DNA from: an uncultured Sphaerochaeta sp.
Lineage (GTDB): Bacteria; Spirochaetota; Spirochaetia; Sphaerochaetales; Sphaerochaetaceae
Direction: 5' to 3'
DNA: 64,000 nt
Assembly: GCF_963677315.1 (NCBI RefSeq)
Contig: NZ_OY781939.1
Span: forward strand, 868,001 to 932,000
Position 1 is the stretch's first letter, and each line of letters begins with the position of its first letter. The position numbers were made by a program, and so were the translations under genes. Below are positions 55,808 through 64,000 of the stretch, in pieces. A model generated the notes under the pieces. That model was not told the DNA's origin. It did no database searches and saw nothing but the letters and a program-made list of their open reading frames with translations.

Positions 55808-57333
55808 GCCTGTGCCTCCTTATGGGACCCAGCCATCATCATGCCGATCTCTCGCTCGGTGACTTCATGTTGCTTGTTCACTGCTACGATGCTCCCCTTG
55901 CTGATGGTTGCGATACGGTCGCACAGGTTCATGATCTCATCCAATTCCAGAGAGACCAACAATATAGCGCGTCCTTTCATTCTTTCATCAATTATTCTCT
56001 TCCTGATATACTCGATTGCACCAACATCCAAGCCGCGAGTTGGTTGGGCAACCACCAGGACCTTAGGAGAAAGAGAAATCTCCCTGGCAACAATGACCTT
56101 CTGCTGATTTCCCCCAGAGAGGCTGCCTGCCTTGGTGATCGGCCCCTCAGCGCTTCTGATATCGAACTGGTCGATAAGTTGTTCAGCGCTCGTTTTCATG
56201 GCTTCAAAATCAAGGATCCCGAATTGTTTTCTGTAAGGACTCTTATAATAGCTCTTGATGGCAGAGTTCTCTGCGATGGTGAACTCTCCAACAACCCCGT
56301 ATTTTCTGCGATCTTCCGGTATATAGCCGAGGCCTTTCTCAATACGTTCACGAATGGTGAGTTGCTCGATGGGCTCTCCATCCAGCATGATGGAACCACC
56401 AGAGAGGGGAATCAGACCGGTTATGGCGCCAAGCAACTCACTCTGTCCATTACCATCAACTCCTGCAATACCGACAATCTCACCGTCATGGATATCAAGG
56501 TTCAGGTCCCTGATTTTGACTGCCCCATTCTCATCCTTTACTTCAAGGTGCTGCAAGCTGAGTTTTACCTCTCCGACCTTCTTCTCCGGTTTCTCGATCT
56601 CAAATTTAACTGCACGACCTACCATCATCTCAGCGAGCTCCTGCTCACTGACATCGGCAACATCTACAGTGCCGATATAGGTTCCTCGTCTCAGTACTGT
56701 ACAACGGTCAGAGACTTCCTTGATCTCCCTAAGCTTGTGGGTGATAAGCAGAATGGTCTTGCCCTCAGCGCGGAGAGCCTTGAGAATTTCCATTAGTTCA
56801 TCAATCTCCTGCGGGGTAAGAACCGCAGTAGGTTCGTCAAAGATGATGATGTTTGCATTACGGTAGAGGGTCTTGAGAATCTCGACACGCTGCTGTTGCC
56901 CGACCGATATATCTTCGATCAAGGCATCTGGGTCAACCTGCAGGCCATACTGCTTGCTGAGTTCAGCTACACGCTTACTTGCACTCTTCAAGTCGAGAAC
57001 TCGCCCCTTCACGGGTTCCATTCCCAGTACAATATTCTCTGTGACCGTGAAGTTCTGTACAAGTTTGAAGTGCTGGTGCACCATGCCGATTCCCAGTGAC
57101 GTTGCCACATTGGGATTCTTGATCTCCACAGGATTGCCATCAAGCAATATTTCCCCGCTGTCAGCAATGTACGATCCGAACAAGATGGACATCAGCGTCG
57201 ATTTACCTGCCCCATTCTCACCAAGCAGGGCATGTATTTCCTGTTTCCTTACTTGGAGTGTTACCTTGTCGTTTGCCACCACGCCGGGAAACGTCTTGGT
57301 GATATTCTTCATTTCGATTGCGTATTCACTCAC
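55804..57333 (-). CDS. Nucleoside ABC ATPase (two fused nucleotide-binding domains)
   Basis: A 509-residue double ATPase of the RbsA/NupO type. Domain 1 has Walker A GENGAGKST and signature ISVGQQQR with IIFDEPTAVL. Domain 2 has the usual degenerate Walker A (GVDGNGQSE) and signature LSGGNQQK. The start is GTG at 57333, which has GAGGAG 6 nt upstream; the ATG at 57378 has no ribosome site. A stable hairpin lies between it and the binding-protein gene. Confidence 0.93.
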   Translation of the reverse strand: MSEYAIEMKNITKTFPGVVANDKVTLQVRKQEIHALLGENGAGKSTLMSILFGSYIADSGEILLDGNPVEIKNPNVATSLGIGMVHQHFKLVQNFTVTENIVLGMEPVKGRVLDLKSASKRVAELSKQYGLQVDPDALIEDISVGQQQRVEILKTLYRNANIIIFDEPTAVLTPQEIDELMEILKALRAEGKTILLITHKLREIKEVSDRCTVLRRGTYIGTVDVADVSEQELAEMMVGRAVKFEIEKPEKKVGEVKLSLQHLEVKDENGAVKIRDLNLDIHDGEIVGIAGVDGNGQSELLGAITGLIPLSGGSIMLDGEPIEQLTIRERIEKGLGYIPEDRRKYGVVGEFTIAENSAIKSYYKSPYRKQFGILDFEAMKTSAEQLIDQFDIRSAEGPITKAGSLSGGNQQKVIVAREISLSPKVLVVAQPTRGLDVGAIEYIRKRIIDERMKGRAILLVSLELDEIMNLCDRIATISKGSIVAVNKQHEVTEREIGMMMAGSHKEAQA

Positions 57334-57392
57334 CCTCAGCTCCTCTTTGTCAGCTCTCTTTGAGTCCACTGATTCCAATGGATTCGAAGAGA

Positions 57393-57412
57393 GCCGGCAG
57401 TTTCCTGCCGGC
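57393..57412 (-). promoter_or_regulatory. Stem-loop between BMP and ATPase genes
   Basis: GCCGGCAG (57393-57400) and CTGCCGGC (57405-57412) form a perfect 8-bp GC-rich stem with a 4-nt loop. It follows the BMP stop. It may protect the 3' end or reduce read-through so that the binding protein is in excess. Confidence 0.7.
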
Positions 57413-57422
57413 TGGATAACAC

Positions 57423-58529
57423 TTAGTCGTCAAGTGCGGAAAGCCCACTGGGAGCTGCGCCATTGGCCAAAGCATCCTTGTAGGTCTTGTAAAGTTTGAT
57501 CTTTCCACTGATAACGTCAGCCTTAGCTGCTTCAACCTTCTCAACAACGCTCTTGCTGAGTTCAGGATTTGCAGTTGAGTAACCGACACCATCGTCAGCC
57601 ATGCCCATCTGGACCACGCCACCCTTGAAGGAACCGTCGGCAACTGCCTCGAGGACCATCAGGGAAGAGTTTTCAACACGCTTAAGCATGCTGGTGAGTA
57701 CAGCACTCTTGTCGCCACTGTACAGACCGTCAGCATACTGGTCACTGTCTACGCCGATTGCCCAGACGTTCTTACCCTGCATGCGGTACTCTTTTGCCTG
57801 TGCAATGGTTCCGTTTCCGGTTCCACCTGCTGCACTGAAGATGCAGTAGACACCCATGTCATACCAGTTCTTTGCCTGTGCTTTAGCAAGCTCCGGCTTG
57901 CCCCAGTCGTTGGCATAGTAGTCATAGATTTCTGCATCTGGGAAGACAGAGAGGATACCCTGCACATAGCCCATCTCAAACTTGGTGATGGTAGCCCCGG
58001 GGACTCCACCGATGAATCCAAACTTTGGATCTGCAATTCCATCTTCCTTGGCCTGGAGTGCTGCGACCATACCAACGAGGTAGGATCCCTGCTCCTCAGA
58101 GTAGATGAACTCCATAACGTTCGGCTGTCCCACCCAGTCAACGTCAACGATGGTGAATTTCTGGTCAGGATACTGTGGTGCAACTTCACCAAGCGCATCT
58201 GCCCAGGTGAAACCGGTGACCATGATCAAGTCATACCCCTCGTCAGCAGCCTGACGGAGATTCGGGATATACATATCCTGGGTCTGTGCAGTCACTACAT
58301 CATACAGTGTACCGCGACCGGTTGCATTCTCTACGGTATCGCCGTAGTACTCTACGATTCCTCTCCACGCTGCAGCGTTGAAGGACTTGTCATCAATACC
58401 GGTTGCATCAGTGAGCAAACGGATGGTTGGTCTGCCATCAGCCTGTGCGGGAGCAGCTTCTTTACCGCCCTGTGCGAACACCATGGTGCCCATCAGCAGA
58501 ACCAGCAGCAAAATACTTACTTTCTTCAT
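57423..58529 (-). CDS. BMP-family nucleoside-binding protein
   Basis: The product has 368 residues. The signal peptide ends before QGGKEA (AQGGKEA, as in the sugar-binding protein at 38744). The fold is of the Bmp/PnrA type (GIDDKSFNAAAWRG, GVDSDQYADG). Spirochaete PnrA/BmpA proteins bind purine nucleosides; here the salvage genes support this. It is the first gene of the operon, with TAAGGAGGG upstream. Confidence 0.94.
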   Translation of the reverse strand: MKKVSILLLVLLMGTMVFAQGGKEAAPAQADGRPTIRLLTDATGIDDKSFNAAAWRGIVEYYGDTVENATGRGTLYDVVTAQTQDMYIPNLRQAADEGYDLIMVTGFTWADALGEVAPQYPDQKFTIVDVDWVGQPNVMEFIYSEEQGSYLVGMVAALQAKEDGIADPKFGFIGGVPGATITKFEMGYVQGILSVFPDAEIYDYYANDWGKPELAKAQAKNWYDMGVYCIFSAAGGTGNGTIAQAKEYRMQGKNVWAIGVDSDQYADGLYSGDKSAVLTSMLKRVENSSLMVLEAVADGSFKGGVVQMGMADDGVGYSTANPELSKSVVEKVEAAKADVISGKIKLYKTYKDALANGAAPSGLSALDD

Positions 58530-58558
58530 GGATTACCCTCCTTAGTAGTAGGTCCGTG

Positions 58559-58587
58559 ATTATAATGTACCTGGTATTGTACCACAA
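58559..58587 (-). promoter_or_regulatory. Promoter of the nucleoside ABC operon
   Basis: TTGTGG (58582-58587), 17-bp spacer and consensus TATAAT (58559-58564) on the minus strand. The spacer contains GTAC...GTAC inverted repeats (58568-58583) that might be an operator. Confidence 0.6.
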
Positions 58588-58618
58588 GAAAGTAGAAATG
58601 GAATATTGAGTTTTATTG

Positions 58619-59428
58619 CTATTTTGTCAATATATATCGTTCAAAAGCCAAAGCGACCCCATCATGTTCATTGGAATCCGTAATCACATGGGCATGGGAT
58701 TTCACTTCATCCGATGCATTGTCCATAGCCACTGCAAGTGCGGCAATGCCGAACATCGGGAGATCATTGAGACCGTCACCGATTACCATCAAGGAGCTTT
58801 CATCCTTTCCGAGCAGGGAAAGCAATACCTGGAGACTGCTCGCTTTTTGTACACCTTTTGCGGTAATTTCCATAAAACATGGCTCACTGAAGCCCAAATC
58901 AGCAACATCCCCAACCAATGGCAACAGATCTTCTCTTGCCTTCTGCAAGAGAAGTGGTTCTCCTACGATCATAACTTTTGGCATCGGGTGTTGTACTTCC
59001 TTGATGAGATTGGAGACTTTCCTGATAGGAATGGCGTTGTTATAGGCTTCTTTGGCAACATGTACATCATCAGCCATTTCGGTTATAACACCTTCCTCAT
59101 CATAGGAAAGGGCAGCAAGGTGATGTTCACGGGCGTATGAAAAACATGTATGAATGGTCTCAAGGTCCACTGTACGTTCCCAGAGTACCTGACTTGTTCG
59201 TGTATCAAAGAGCTGTCCGCCATTATAGGCAAGAATGGTGCCTTCACTGCCCATGAGGTCAAGGGAGGAAGCGACATGCTCGATACCCAAGAGTGGTCTG
59301 CCACTGGCCAGGACGATATGGCAACCCTGTTCCCTGGCTCTTTTGATCGCGTCTCTGGTACGTGGGGTGATTTCCTTCTTCTCGTTGGTGAGTGTACCAT
59401 CCAAATCAAGAGCTACTACCGTATACAT
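58619..59428 (-). CDS. Cof-type HAD-IIB phosphatase
   Basis: A 269-residue HAD hydrolase with motifs LDLDGTLTN, ASGRP, the Lys of AKGVQKA, and GDGLNDLPMF, and a C2 cap. It probably acts on sugar or cofactor phosphates. The ATG at 59428 has GGAGGA 7 nt upstream. The frame continues upstream through the tRNA-Pro gene, but that is not coding. It is a distant paralogue of the HAD at 18563. Confidence 0.9.
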   Translation of the reverse strand: MYTVVALDLDGTLTNEKKEITPRTRDAIKRAREQGCHIVLASGRPLLGIEHVASSLDLMGSEGTILAYNGGQLFDTRTSQVLWERTVDLETIHTCFSYAREHHLAALSYDEEGVITEMADDVHVAKEAYNNAIPIRKVSNLIKEVQHPMPKVMIVGEPLLLQKAREDLLPLVGDVADLGFSEPCFMEITAKGVQKASSLQVLLSLLGKDESSLMVIGDGLNDLPMFGIAALAVAMDNASDEVKSHAHVITDSNEHDGVALAFERYILTK

Positions 59429-59443
59429 GGGCATTTCCTCCAG

Positions 59444-59490
59444 GAAAACAAAAGACTCCCCATTCCATTTCCTGAAACAAGGAGTCTCTT
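59444..59490 (-). terminator. Terminator of tRNA-Pro
   Basis: AGACTCC (59453-59459) and GGAGTCT (59481-59487) form a 7-bp stem with a long loop. On the minus strand it is followed by TTTGTTTT. T-rich sequence on the other side suggests it may also work on the plus strand. Confidence 0.7.
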
Positions 59491-59499
59491 TCTTTACGA

Positions 59500-59572
59500 T
59501 CGGGCAGAGAGGATTTGAACCTCCGACCCCCTGGTCCCGAACCAGGTGCGCTAGCCCCTGCGCTACTACCCG
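59500..59572 (-). tRNA. tRNA-Pro (anticodon CGG)
   Basis: A full 73-nt cloverleaf: acceptor CGGGTAG/CTGCCCG (C1-G72, as expected for Pro), anticodon stem CCTGG/CCAGG with loop TTCGGGA (anticodon CGG), T-arm GGAGG/CCTCT enclosing TTCAAAT (four pairs and one G-U). CCA is not encoded. A promoter and a terminator flank it. Confidence 0.95.
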
Positions 59573-59593
59573 TAATCGATACAGCCGAGGTTC

Positions 59594-59623
59594 AATATAC
59601 CTAATAGCTCTGAAGATTGTCAA
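59594..59623 (-). promoter_or_regulatory. Promoter of tRNA-Pro
   Basis: TTGACA (59618-59623), 18-bp spacer, TATATT (59594-59599) on the minus strand, with the expected start about 15 nt before the tRNA. Confidence 0.65.
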
Positions 59624-59746
59624 GCGAAGCAAAATGGCCAATATTGGCTAATCTCAACCTATTCATTGACAGTGACTAGGTGAAATGGTATTTTTCATAA
59701 GACTGTCCGCAAAATGCGGAAAATGCACGGGAGAAAGAGGTTTATC

Positions 59747-61327
59747 ATGTCTTCAAACGACAACACAAATGGAAAGAAACCCGAAGAGAACGGGAAAGTA
59801 CTCGCCTTCGGGAAAGAAAAGAAGAGCGCAGTAGAGAAAAAAGGTAAGAATGAAGCCGCACTCAAGCCAAAGCGCAAAATAACCATCGGATGGGTGTTTG
59901 GAATGATCGTCCTGATCTTGATCGCCATCTCCTTTGTGTTGGCCCCTGCTATTCAGGCCTTTGTCGGCCAAGGCACCAGCAATGGAATTGTATTTGGAAA
60001 ATACGGCAAGGAAGAGATCAAGTATGCTTATGGCAACTACTTCTATGACCAGGTCCAGAACTATGCCAATGAGTACAGCGGATCTGATGCAAACCAAACC
60101 CAAGCCCTTTACCAAATCTGGAAGAGCGCCTACGACAGCACGGTCTTGTTCACTGCGGTTAACCAGCTTGCATCCAAAGCCGGTATCATTGCAGCTGATG
60201 ATGTGGTAAAGCGTGCAATTATTGAAAGTGGCGCCTATGACAAGGATGGAAAATTCGATGTAAAGACCTATCAGGATGCTTCGGCTGAACGAAAGGCTTC
60301 TGTTGAGAAATCAATCCGGCGCGGCCTCCCCTACCAGATTGTAATTGACGATGTAGGTACAGTACTCTCCTCCTCATCTGAGATTGATTACATCGCTGAA
60401 ATGGCAGGTAATGGAAGAACGTTCCGCTATCTCAGCCTCAATCCTTCACTCTACCCTGATGAGCTCGCTTCACAGTATGCGCTACAGAACAAGCAGCTCT
60501 TTTACAGCATGGATATGAGCATCATCAGCATGGACAGCCAGGAAAATGCCCAGGCAGTGTATGACTCCATCGTAGGTGGAGAGACCTCTTTTGAAGAGGC
60601 TGCAACCCAGAACAGTCTTGACTCCTATGCAGCTGAAGAAGGAAAGGTTGGCCGTCTGTACTACTACGGTCTGGTTTCCAACTTCAAGAATGCTGATGAA
60701 GCAGTCTCCTTACTCTCTGCAGAGAGCGGTGATGTACTTGGCCCCTTTGAGGCAAATGGTGCATGGGCAATCTACAAGCTGAACAGCACGCCAGAGGAAG
60801 CTGACTACGCAAGCGAAGAACTCCTTGCTTCCGTAAAGGCATACCTGGCAACCAGCGATAGTGACATCATCGACACCTTCCTTGCTGACCTTGCTGCAGA
60901 TTTGCAGGCAGAGGCAGCAAGCAAAGGACTCGAAGAAGTCGCACTTGAGCAGGACCTCTCTTTGGTTGATGTAAGCGCAACTCCCTACAACTTGGGAGAA
61001 AGCCAGTACATGAGCAACTTCTCCTATACCGATAATGCGGGGCTGCTCGCCAATGCTGCCAGCAATGAAGATATTGCCGAGCAACTCTACACTGCAGAAG
61101 AGAACACGCTGCTTGATCCAATCAAGTCAGGTGCTTCCTACCTCCTTGTTGAGACTGGTGAAGATGTCCAGGACGATACCATGGGCAGTTATATCACCAT
61201 GTTCTATGACTACTACAGTGGAACCCAGAACCAGCAGGACTTCAGTCAAGCACTCTACTCCTCTGATGCATTTGAGGACAACTTCCTGACCACCTTCCTC
61301 AACGTAGTACTGGGTCAGAGCGAATAA
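59747..61327 (+). CDS. Membrane-anchored SurA/PpiD-like protein with parvulin-like domain
   Basis: The product has 526 residues. A charged cytosolic head (about 45 residues) is followed by one membrane helix (IGWVFGMIVLILIAISFVL) and a long extracytoplasmic part. A SurA_N-like helical region is followed by a parvulin-like domain (GETSFEEAATQNS ... GDVLGPFEANGAWAIYKL). It probably acts as a periplasmic chaperone for barrel and exported proteins; isomerase activity is uncertain. AGAGG lies 6 nt before the ATG at 59747. A strong terminator follows. Confidence 0.82.
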   Translation: MSSNDNTNGKKPEENGKVLAFGKEKKSAVEKKGKNEAALKPKRKITIGWVFGMIVLILIAISFVLAPAIQAFVGQGTSNGIVFGKYGKEEIKYAYGNYFYDQVQNYANEYSGSDANQTQALYQIWKSAYDSTVLFTAVNQLASKAGIIAADDVVKRAIIESGAYDKDGKFDVKTYQDASAERKASVEKSIRRGLPYQIVIDDVGTVLSSSSEIDYIAEMAGNGRTFRYLSLNPSLYPDELASQYALQNKQLFYSMDMSIISMDSQENAQAVYDSIVGGETSFEEAATQNSLDSYAAEEGKVGRLYYYGLVSNFKNADEAVSLLSAESGDVLGPFEANGAWAIYKLNSTPEEADYASEELLASVKAYLATSDSDIIDTFLADLAADLQAEAASKGLEEVALEQDLSLVDVSATPYNLGESQYMSNFSYTDNAGLLANAASNEDIAEQLYTAEENTLLDPIKSGASYLLVETGEDVQDDTMGSYITMFYDYYSGTQNQQDFSQALYSSDAFEDNFLTTFLNVVLGQSE

Positions 61328-61352
61328 CCTTTTTTCTCCTTATAACTATCAA

Positions 61353-61379
61353 GCCGGTACTTATGTGCCGGCTTTTTTT
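61353..61379 (+). terminator. Terminator after the parvulin-like gene
   Basis: GCCGGTAC (61353-61360) pairs with GTGCCGGC (61365-61372) with one G-U pair and a 4-nt loop, followed by a run of seven T. Confidence 0.88.
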
Positions 61380-61411
61380 ATTACCGGTTTCGTGGTAGAT
61401 TACAGCTACCC

Positions 61412-62488
61412 ATGAAACGATCATCACGCTTAATCCTTAGGATATTGATACTGCTCTTTGTAGCGCTACTACTCATTGTAGGGATTGCGTCGTATATAAT
61501 CATCGATCGCTTATCCAATACAAAAGTCTTTGAAGAAGTCAGCATGCACACAGAAAGTGTTGTCAGTCCCCTAGAGCCCTTCAACCTGCAGAAAGCGATC
61601 CATGAGGGGAATGCGTTTACCTTGGAGTATCCAGAAAGCGGGGAGTTCACAATTCTCTGGGGAACCGATTTCCATCTCAGGAGGGGCCCCTTTTCAGGCA
61701 GGGATAAGCTCTATGCATTGATGGAAAGGGCCTTTGAAGAAACAGATCCTGACCTGACCGTCATTTCTGGTGACCTGCTGTTCTCATTCAATGCAAAAGA
61801 GATGCTTATCGAGTTTGCATCCTTTATGGAGAAACATGGCCAGCTTTGGGCATACTCTTTTGGCAATCACGATGGAGAACATGCCTATGACCGACCTACA
61901 CTCGCCAGTGTATTGGACGATTACCCCCATGCACTCTTTTCAAGCGGGGAGGAGTGGGTACGTGGATATAGCAACTACCCACTAGTCCTGACACAAAATG
62001 GGGTGATGAAAGAAGCACTTATGCTGATTGACTCCCATCACAGCAGAATCTATGCAGACAATGTCATCGCTCCTGACTATATCTATCCTTCCCAGATATC
62101 ATGGTACCGTTGGGTGGAAGACGGACTGGGTGATATCCCCTTATATGCCTTTACCCATATTCCATTACCCGAATTCTCATTGCTTTGGGAGAGTGGAACA
62201 GCAAAGGGGGTGAAACTTGATAAGATTGTCAATGTACCGCTGGAAAACAGTGGCTTATTTGCTGCCATGCAAGAGAGAGGAAACACGGTGGCTGTTTTCA
62301 GTGGCCATGACCATTTGAACGATTTTCATGGAGTTTGGGATTCCATAGGTTTACACTACGGCAGAAGTGCAAGCTATGGGTCCTATGGATCCAGAGACCA
62401 CGCAAAAGGACTGAAAACCATCACGCTCTATGCTGATGATACTCCCTATATGGTCCAGACCTATACCGTGGACCAGTGGGGGTTATAG
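61412..62488 (+). CDS. Membrane-anchored metallophosphoesterase
   Basis: The product has 358 residues. An uncleaved membrane helix is at about 8-30. The calcineurin-like motifs are GTDFHL, GDLLFSF, GNHDGE, THIPLPE and GHDHLND. The catalytic part is probably outside the cytoplasm. Relatives act on phosphoesters such as nucleotides or lipid heads; the substrate is unknown. The next gene starts 12 nt after its stop. Confidence 0.87.
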   Translation: MKRSSRLILRILILLFVALLLIVGIASYIIIDRLSNTKVFEEVSMHTESVVSPLEPFNLQKAIHEGNAFTLEYPESGEFTILWGTDFHLRRGPFSGRDKLYALMERAFEETDPDLTVISGDLLFSFNAKEMLIEFASFMEKHGQLWAYSFGNHDGEHAYDRPTLASVLDDYPHALFSSGEEWVRGYSNYPLVLTQNGVMKEALMLIDSHHSRIYADNVIAPDYIYPSQISWYRWVEDGLGDIPLYAFTHIPLPEFSLLWESGTAKGVKLDKIVNVPLENSGLFAAMQERGNTVAVFSGHDHLNDFHGVWDSIGLHYGRSASYGSYGSRDHAKGLKTITLYADDTPYMVQTYTVDQWGL

Positions 62489-62499
62489 GAGGAACAGCG

Positions 62500-63540
62500 A
62501 TGGAACACGAAGTAACGCAGAAGCAGGACCTACTCAACAAGAAGGGACGTATCAAGGAAGAAGGTTGGGCTCGCCATCCGCTTTGGCGCTACGACCGGTC
62601 ATTCATAAAGGGCGGGCGTCTCAGGATCAAGGAGTGGGATTACTACGCAGTTATCAATACAGAAAAACGCTATGCAGTCACAGCTACCATCAGTGACCTA
62701 GGGTATGCAGCGCTCTTTGCTATCAGCTATATCGATTTTGATCGAAAAGCTGTAAGCCAGACTGATGCACTCCGCTTTTTCCCCCTTGGAAAGATTGGCC
62801 TGAGTGCTTCCAGCACTGATGACAACCAAGTTTCCTGGTCAAACACCAACTTGCGGCTTGCCTTTATCAAGAAGGGAACACAACGGCACTTGATGGTTGC
62901 ATGCCCTTCCCTCGTGCTTCCTGATGGAAGTGTAGGTCTCGACTTCGATATAGTCCTCACCCAAGAACTGGAATCAGAGAGCCTGAATATCGCAACCAGC
63001 TGGAGTGAACAGCGTAAGGCGTTCTATCTCAACGAGAAGGTCAACTGCCTCCCTGCCAAGGGAAATATTCGAAGGGGTATGGAAAGTGAGGAATTACTCA
63101 GGGGGGAAGCATGGGGTGTCCTTGACTGGGGACGTGGGCGCTGGACCTATACAAACACCTGGTACTGGGCGAGTGTCTCTGCATTGGTGGAGAATGTTCC
63201 TTTCGGCTTGAACCTTGGCTATGGGTTTTCTGACAGAAGCTCTGCGAGTGAGAATGCCCTCTTCTATGATGGCAAGATACATAAGCTCGGCACGGTAGAG
63301 TTTGTATTCTCAAGGGAAGATCTTGGCAAGGCTTGGAGAGTCAAGGACGACCAAGGCAGGCTCAACATGGTATTCACCCCGGTGGTTGACCGCTCCAGCA
63401 ATACCAATTTTGTGGTGATTCAATCCAAGCAACACCAGCTGTTCGGGTATTTTAGCGGTACCTGTATTCTTGATGATGGCTCTGAAATTGCAATCAAGGA
63501 GGTCCCTGGGTTTGCAGAAGAGGTCTACAATCGATGGTAG
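62500..63540 (+). CDS. DUF2804 domain protein
   Basis: A 346-residue protein of the DUF2804 family, marked by the N-terminal GRIKEEGWARHPLWRY, the VLDWGRGRWTYTNTWYW segment and the GLNLGYGFSDRSSASEN stretch. The family is beta-rich and of unknown role. The ATG at 62500 is set by AGGAGG 8 nt upstream; the frame start at 62476 overlaps the previous gene. It is probably co-transcribed with the phosphoesterase. Confidence 0.85.
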   Translation: MEHEVTQKQDLLNKKGRIKEEGWARHPLWRYDRSFIKGGRLRIKEWDYYAVINTEKRYAVTATISDLGYAALFAISYIDFDRKAVSQTDALRFFPLGKIGLSASSTDDNQVSWSNTNLRLAFIKKGTQRHLMVACPSLVLPDGSVGLDFDIVLTQELESESLNIATSWSEQRKAFYLNEKVNCLPAKGNIRRGMESEELLRGEAWGVLDWGRGRWTYTNTWYWASVSALVENVPFGLNLGYGFSDRSSASENALFYDGKIHKLGTVEFVFSREDLGKAWRVKDDQGRLNMVFTPVVDRSSNTNFVVIQSKQHQLFGYFSGTCILDDGSEIAIKEVPGFAEEVYNRW

Positions 63541-63670
63541 GGCTTTTTCCATAATTCGGATGTGTATGTCTTGCAAGAACTTGTTCATTTGTATAAACTG
63601 AGGAAGTTGTATTGCATGTCTCGGTATTTAACCGATAATCCACTCATACATTAACATTATCAGGAGTTCC

Positions 63671-64000
63671 ATGTCAGAGTTATTAAGCTTTGCGGACCTA
63701 GGACTGTCCGCTCAAACCATTGCCGCCGTCAAATCCAAGGGATTTGAAGAACCAACAAAGATCCAAGCAGCGTGTATTCCATTGCTTCTCAAGGATCAGG
63801 TTGATGTCATCGGCCAGGCACAAACCGGAACCGGCAAAACCGCCGCTTTCGGTCTCCCCATTCTAGAAATCGTAGACCCTTCTGTAAGGCAGGTCCAGGC
63901 ACTTATCCTCGCTCCCACGAGAGAGTTGGCTGTTCAGGTTGCCGAAGAGATTAATTCTCTGAAGGGAGATCGTCATTTGGAAATCGCCGCTGTCTATGGA
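63671..64000 (+). CDS. DEAD-box RNA helicase, 5' part
   Basis: The first 110 residues are in the window: the Q-motif region (GFEEPTKIQAACIP), Walker A AQTGTGKTAAF and motif Ia APTRELA. It is cut by the window end before the DEAD motif. AGGAG lies 4 nt before the ATG. The 130-nt leader has a small TCGGT/ACCGA hairpin (63621-63635); leaders of cold-induced helicases are often structured, but nothing more can be said. Confidence 0.92.
   Translation, partial: MSELLSFADLGLSAQTIAAVKSKGFEEPTKIQAACIPLLLKDQVDVIGQAQTGTGKTAAFGLPILEIVDPSVRQVQALILAPTRELAVQVAEEINSLKGDRHLEIAAVYG

Noticed and set aside
59429..59641. N-terminal extension of the HAD phosphatase frame
   Set aside because: The frame stays open through the tRNA-Pro gene and its terminator. 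The ATG at 59428 has a strong ribosome site and begins the HAD fold.

Overview
The window looks like a chromosome segment of a free-living, fermentative spirochaete, most likely Sphaerochaeta or a close relative. This is inferred from gene content and sequence style: about 50% GC, periplasmic binding proteins whose mature N-termini read AQGGKEA, YesM/YesN-type two-component genes, AdhE, an outer-membrane barrel with an MKKKF-type signal peptide, and Gx-transporter/NusG-II genes. No rRNA, CRISPR array, transposase or prophage is visible. Two tRNAs are present: Val-GAC and Pro-CGG.

Layout. 1-8.3 kb: a copper-handling pair (copZ-like chaperone and copA), then an accessory stretch with a Fic protein, two related lipoproteins, two tiny SHOCT proteins behind a CsoR-like operator, an orphan AbiEi-type protein and rsgA. 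Decayed fragments of copA, rsgA and an ABC permease lie among them. 8.5-21.5 kb: a DUF1801 protein, an outer-membrane barrel, YfcE phosphodiesterase, a two-component operon with one normal and one degenerate response regulator, a NusG-II/Gx-transporter pair, adhE, a HAD phosphatase with an MFS transporter, and a ferredoxin/rubredoxin pair. 21.8-33.4 kb: a nine-gene branched-chain amino acid operon read leftward (ilvN-ilvC-leuA-cimA-leuC-leuD-leuB-ilvD-ilvB). It is preceded by a leader ORF whose last 30 codons are 23 Leu/Ile/Val, so attenuation is likely. 33.5-40.1 kb: a YesMN-type sensor/regulator facing a sugar ABC importer and a HAD protein. 40.2-43.1 kb: a DtxR-family regulator divergent from feoA-feoB and a FeoB-associated Cys-rich peptide. 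43.2-48 kb: a polar amino acid ABC importer, then a D-aminoacylase-type hydrolase coupled to an HTH protein with a catalytically dead Fic-like domain. 48-58.6 kb: a FAD oxidoreductase, an esterase, and a nucleoside/nucleobase salvage block (NCS2 permease and nucleoside hydrolase facing a BMP-type ABC importer, deoD and a nitroreductase). 58.6-64 kb: a HAD phosphatase, tRNA-Pro, a membrane-anchored parvulin-like protein, a metallophosphoesterase, a DUF2804 protein and the start of a DEAD-box helicase.

Main points of interest. (1) The Leu/Ile/Val-rich leader and tandem hairpins before ilvN. (2) A response regulator with Glu at the phospho-acceptor position next to its intact paralogue. (3) An HTH-pseudo-Fic protein translationally coupled to an amidohydrolase. 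(4) Four genes without a Shine-Dalgarno sequence, each with a -10-like hexamer exactly 6 nt before the ATG, which suggests leaderless mRNAs. (5) CsoR-like operators and decayed gene tails in the copper/SHOCT accessory region. All function calls come from reading motifs and context; no database search was run.
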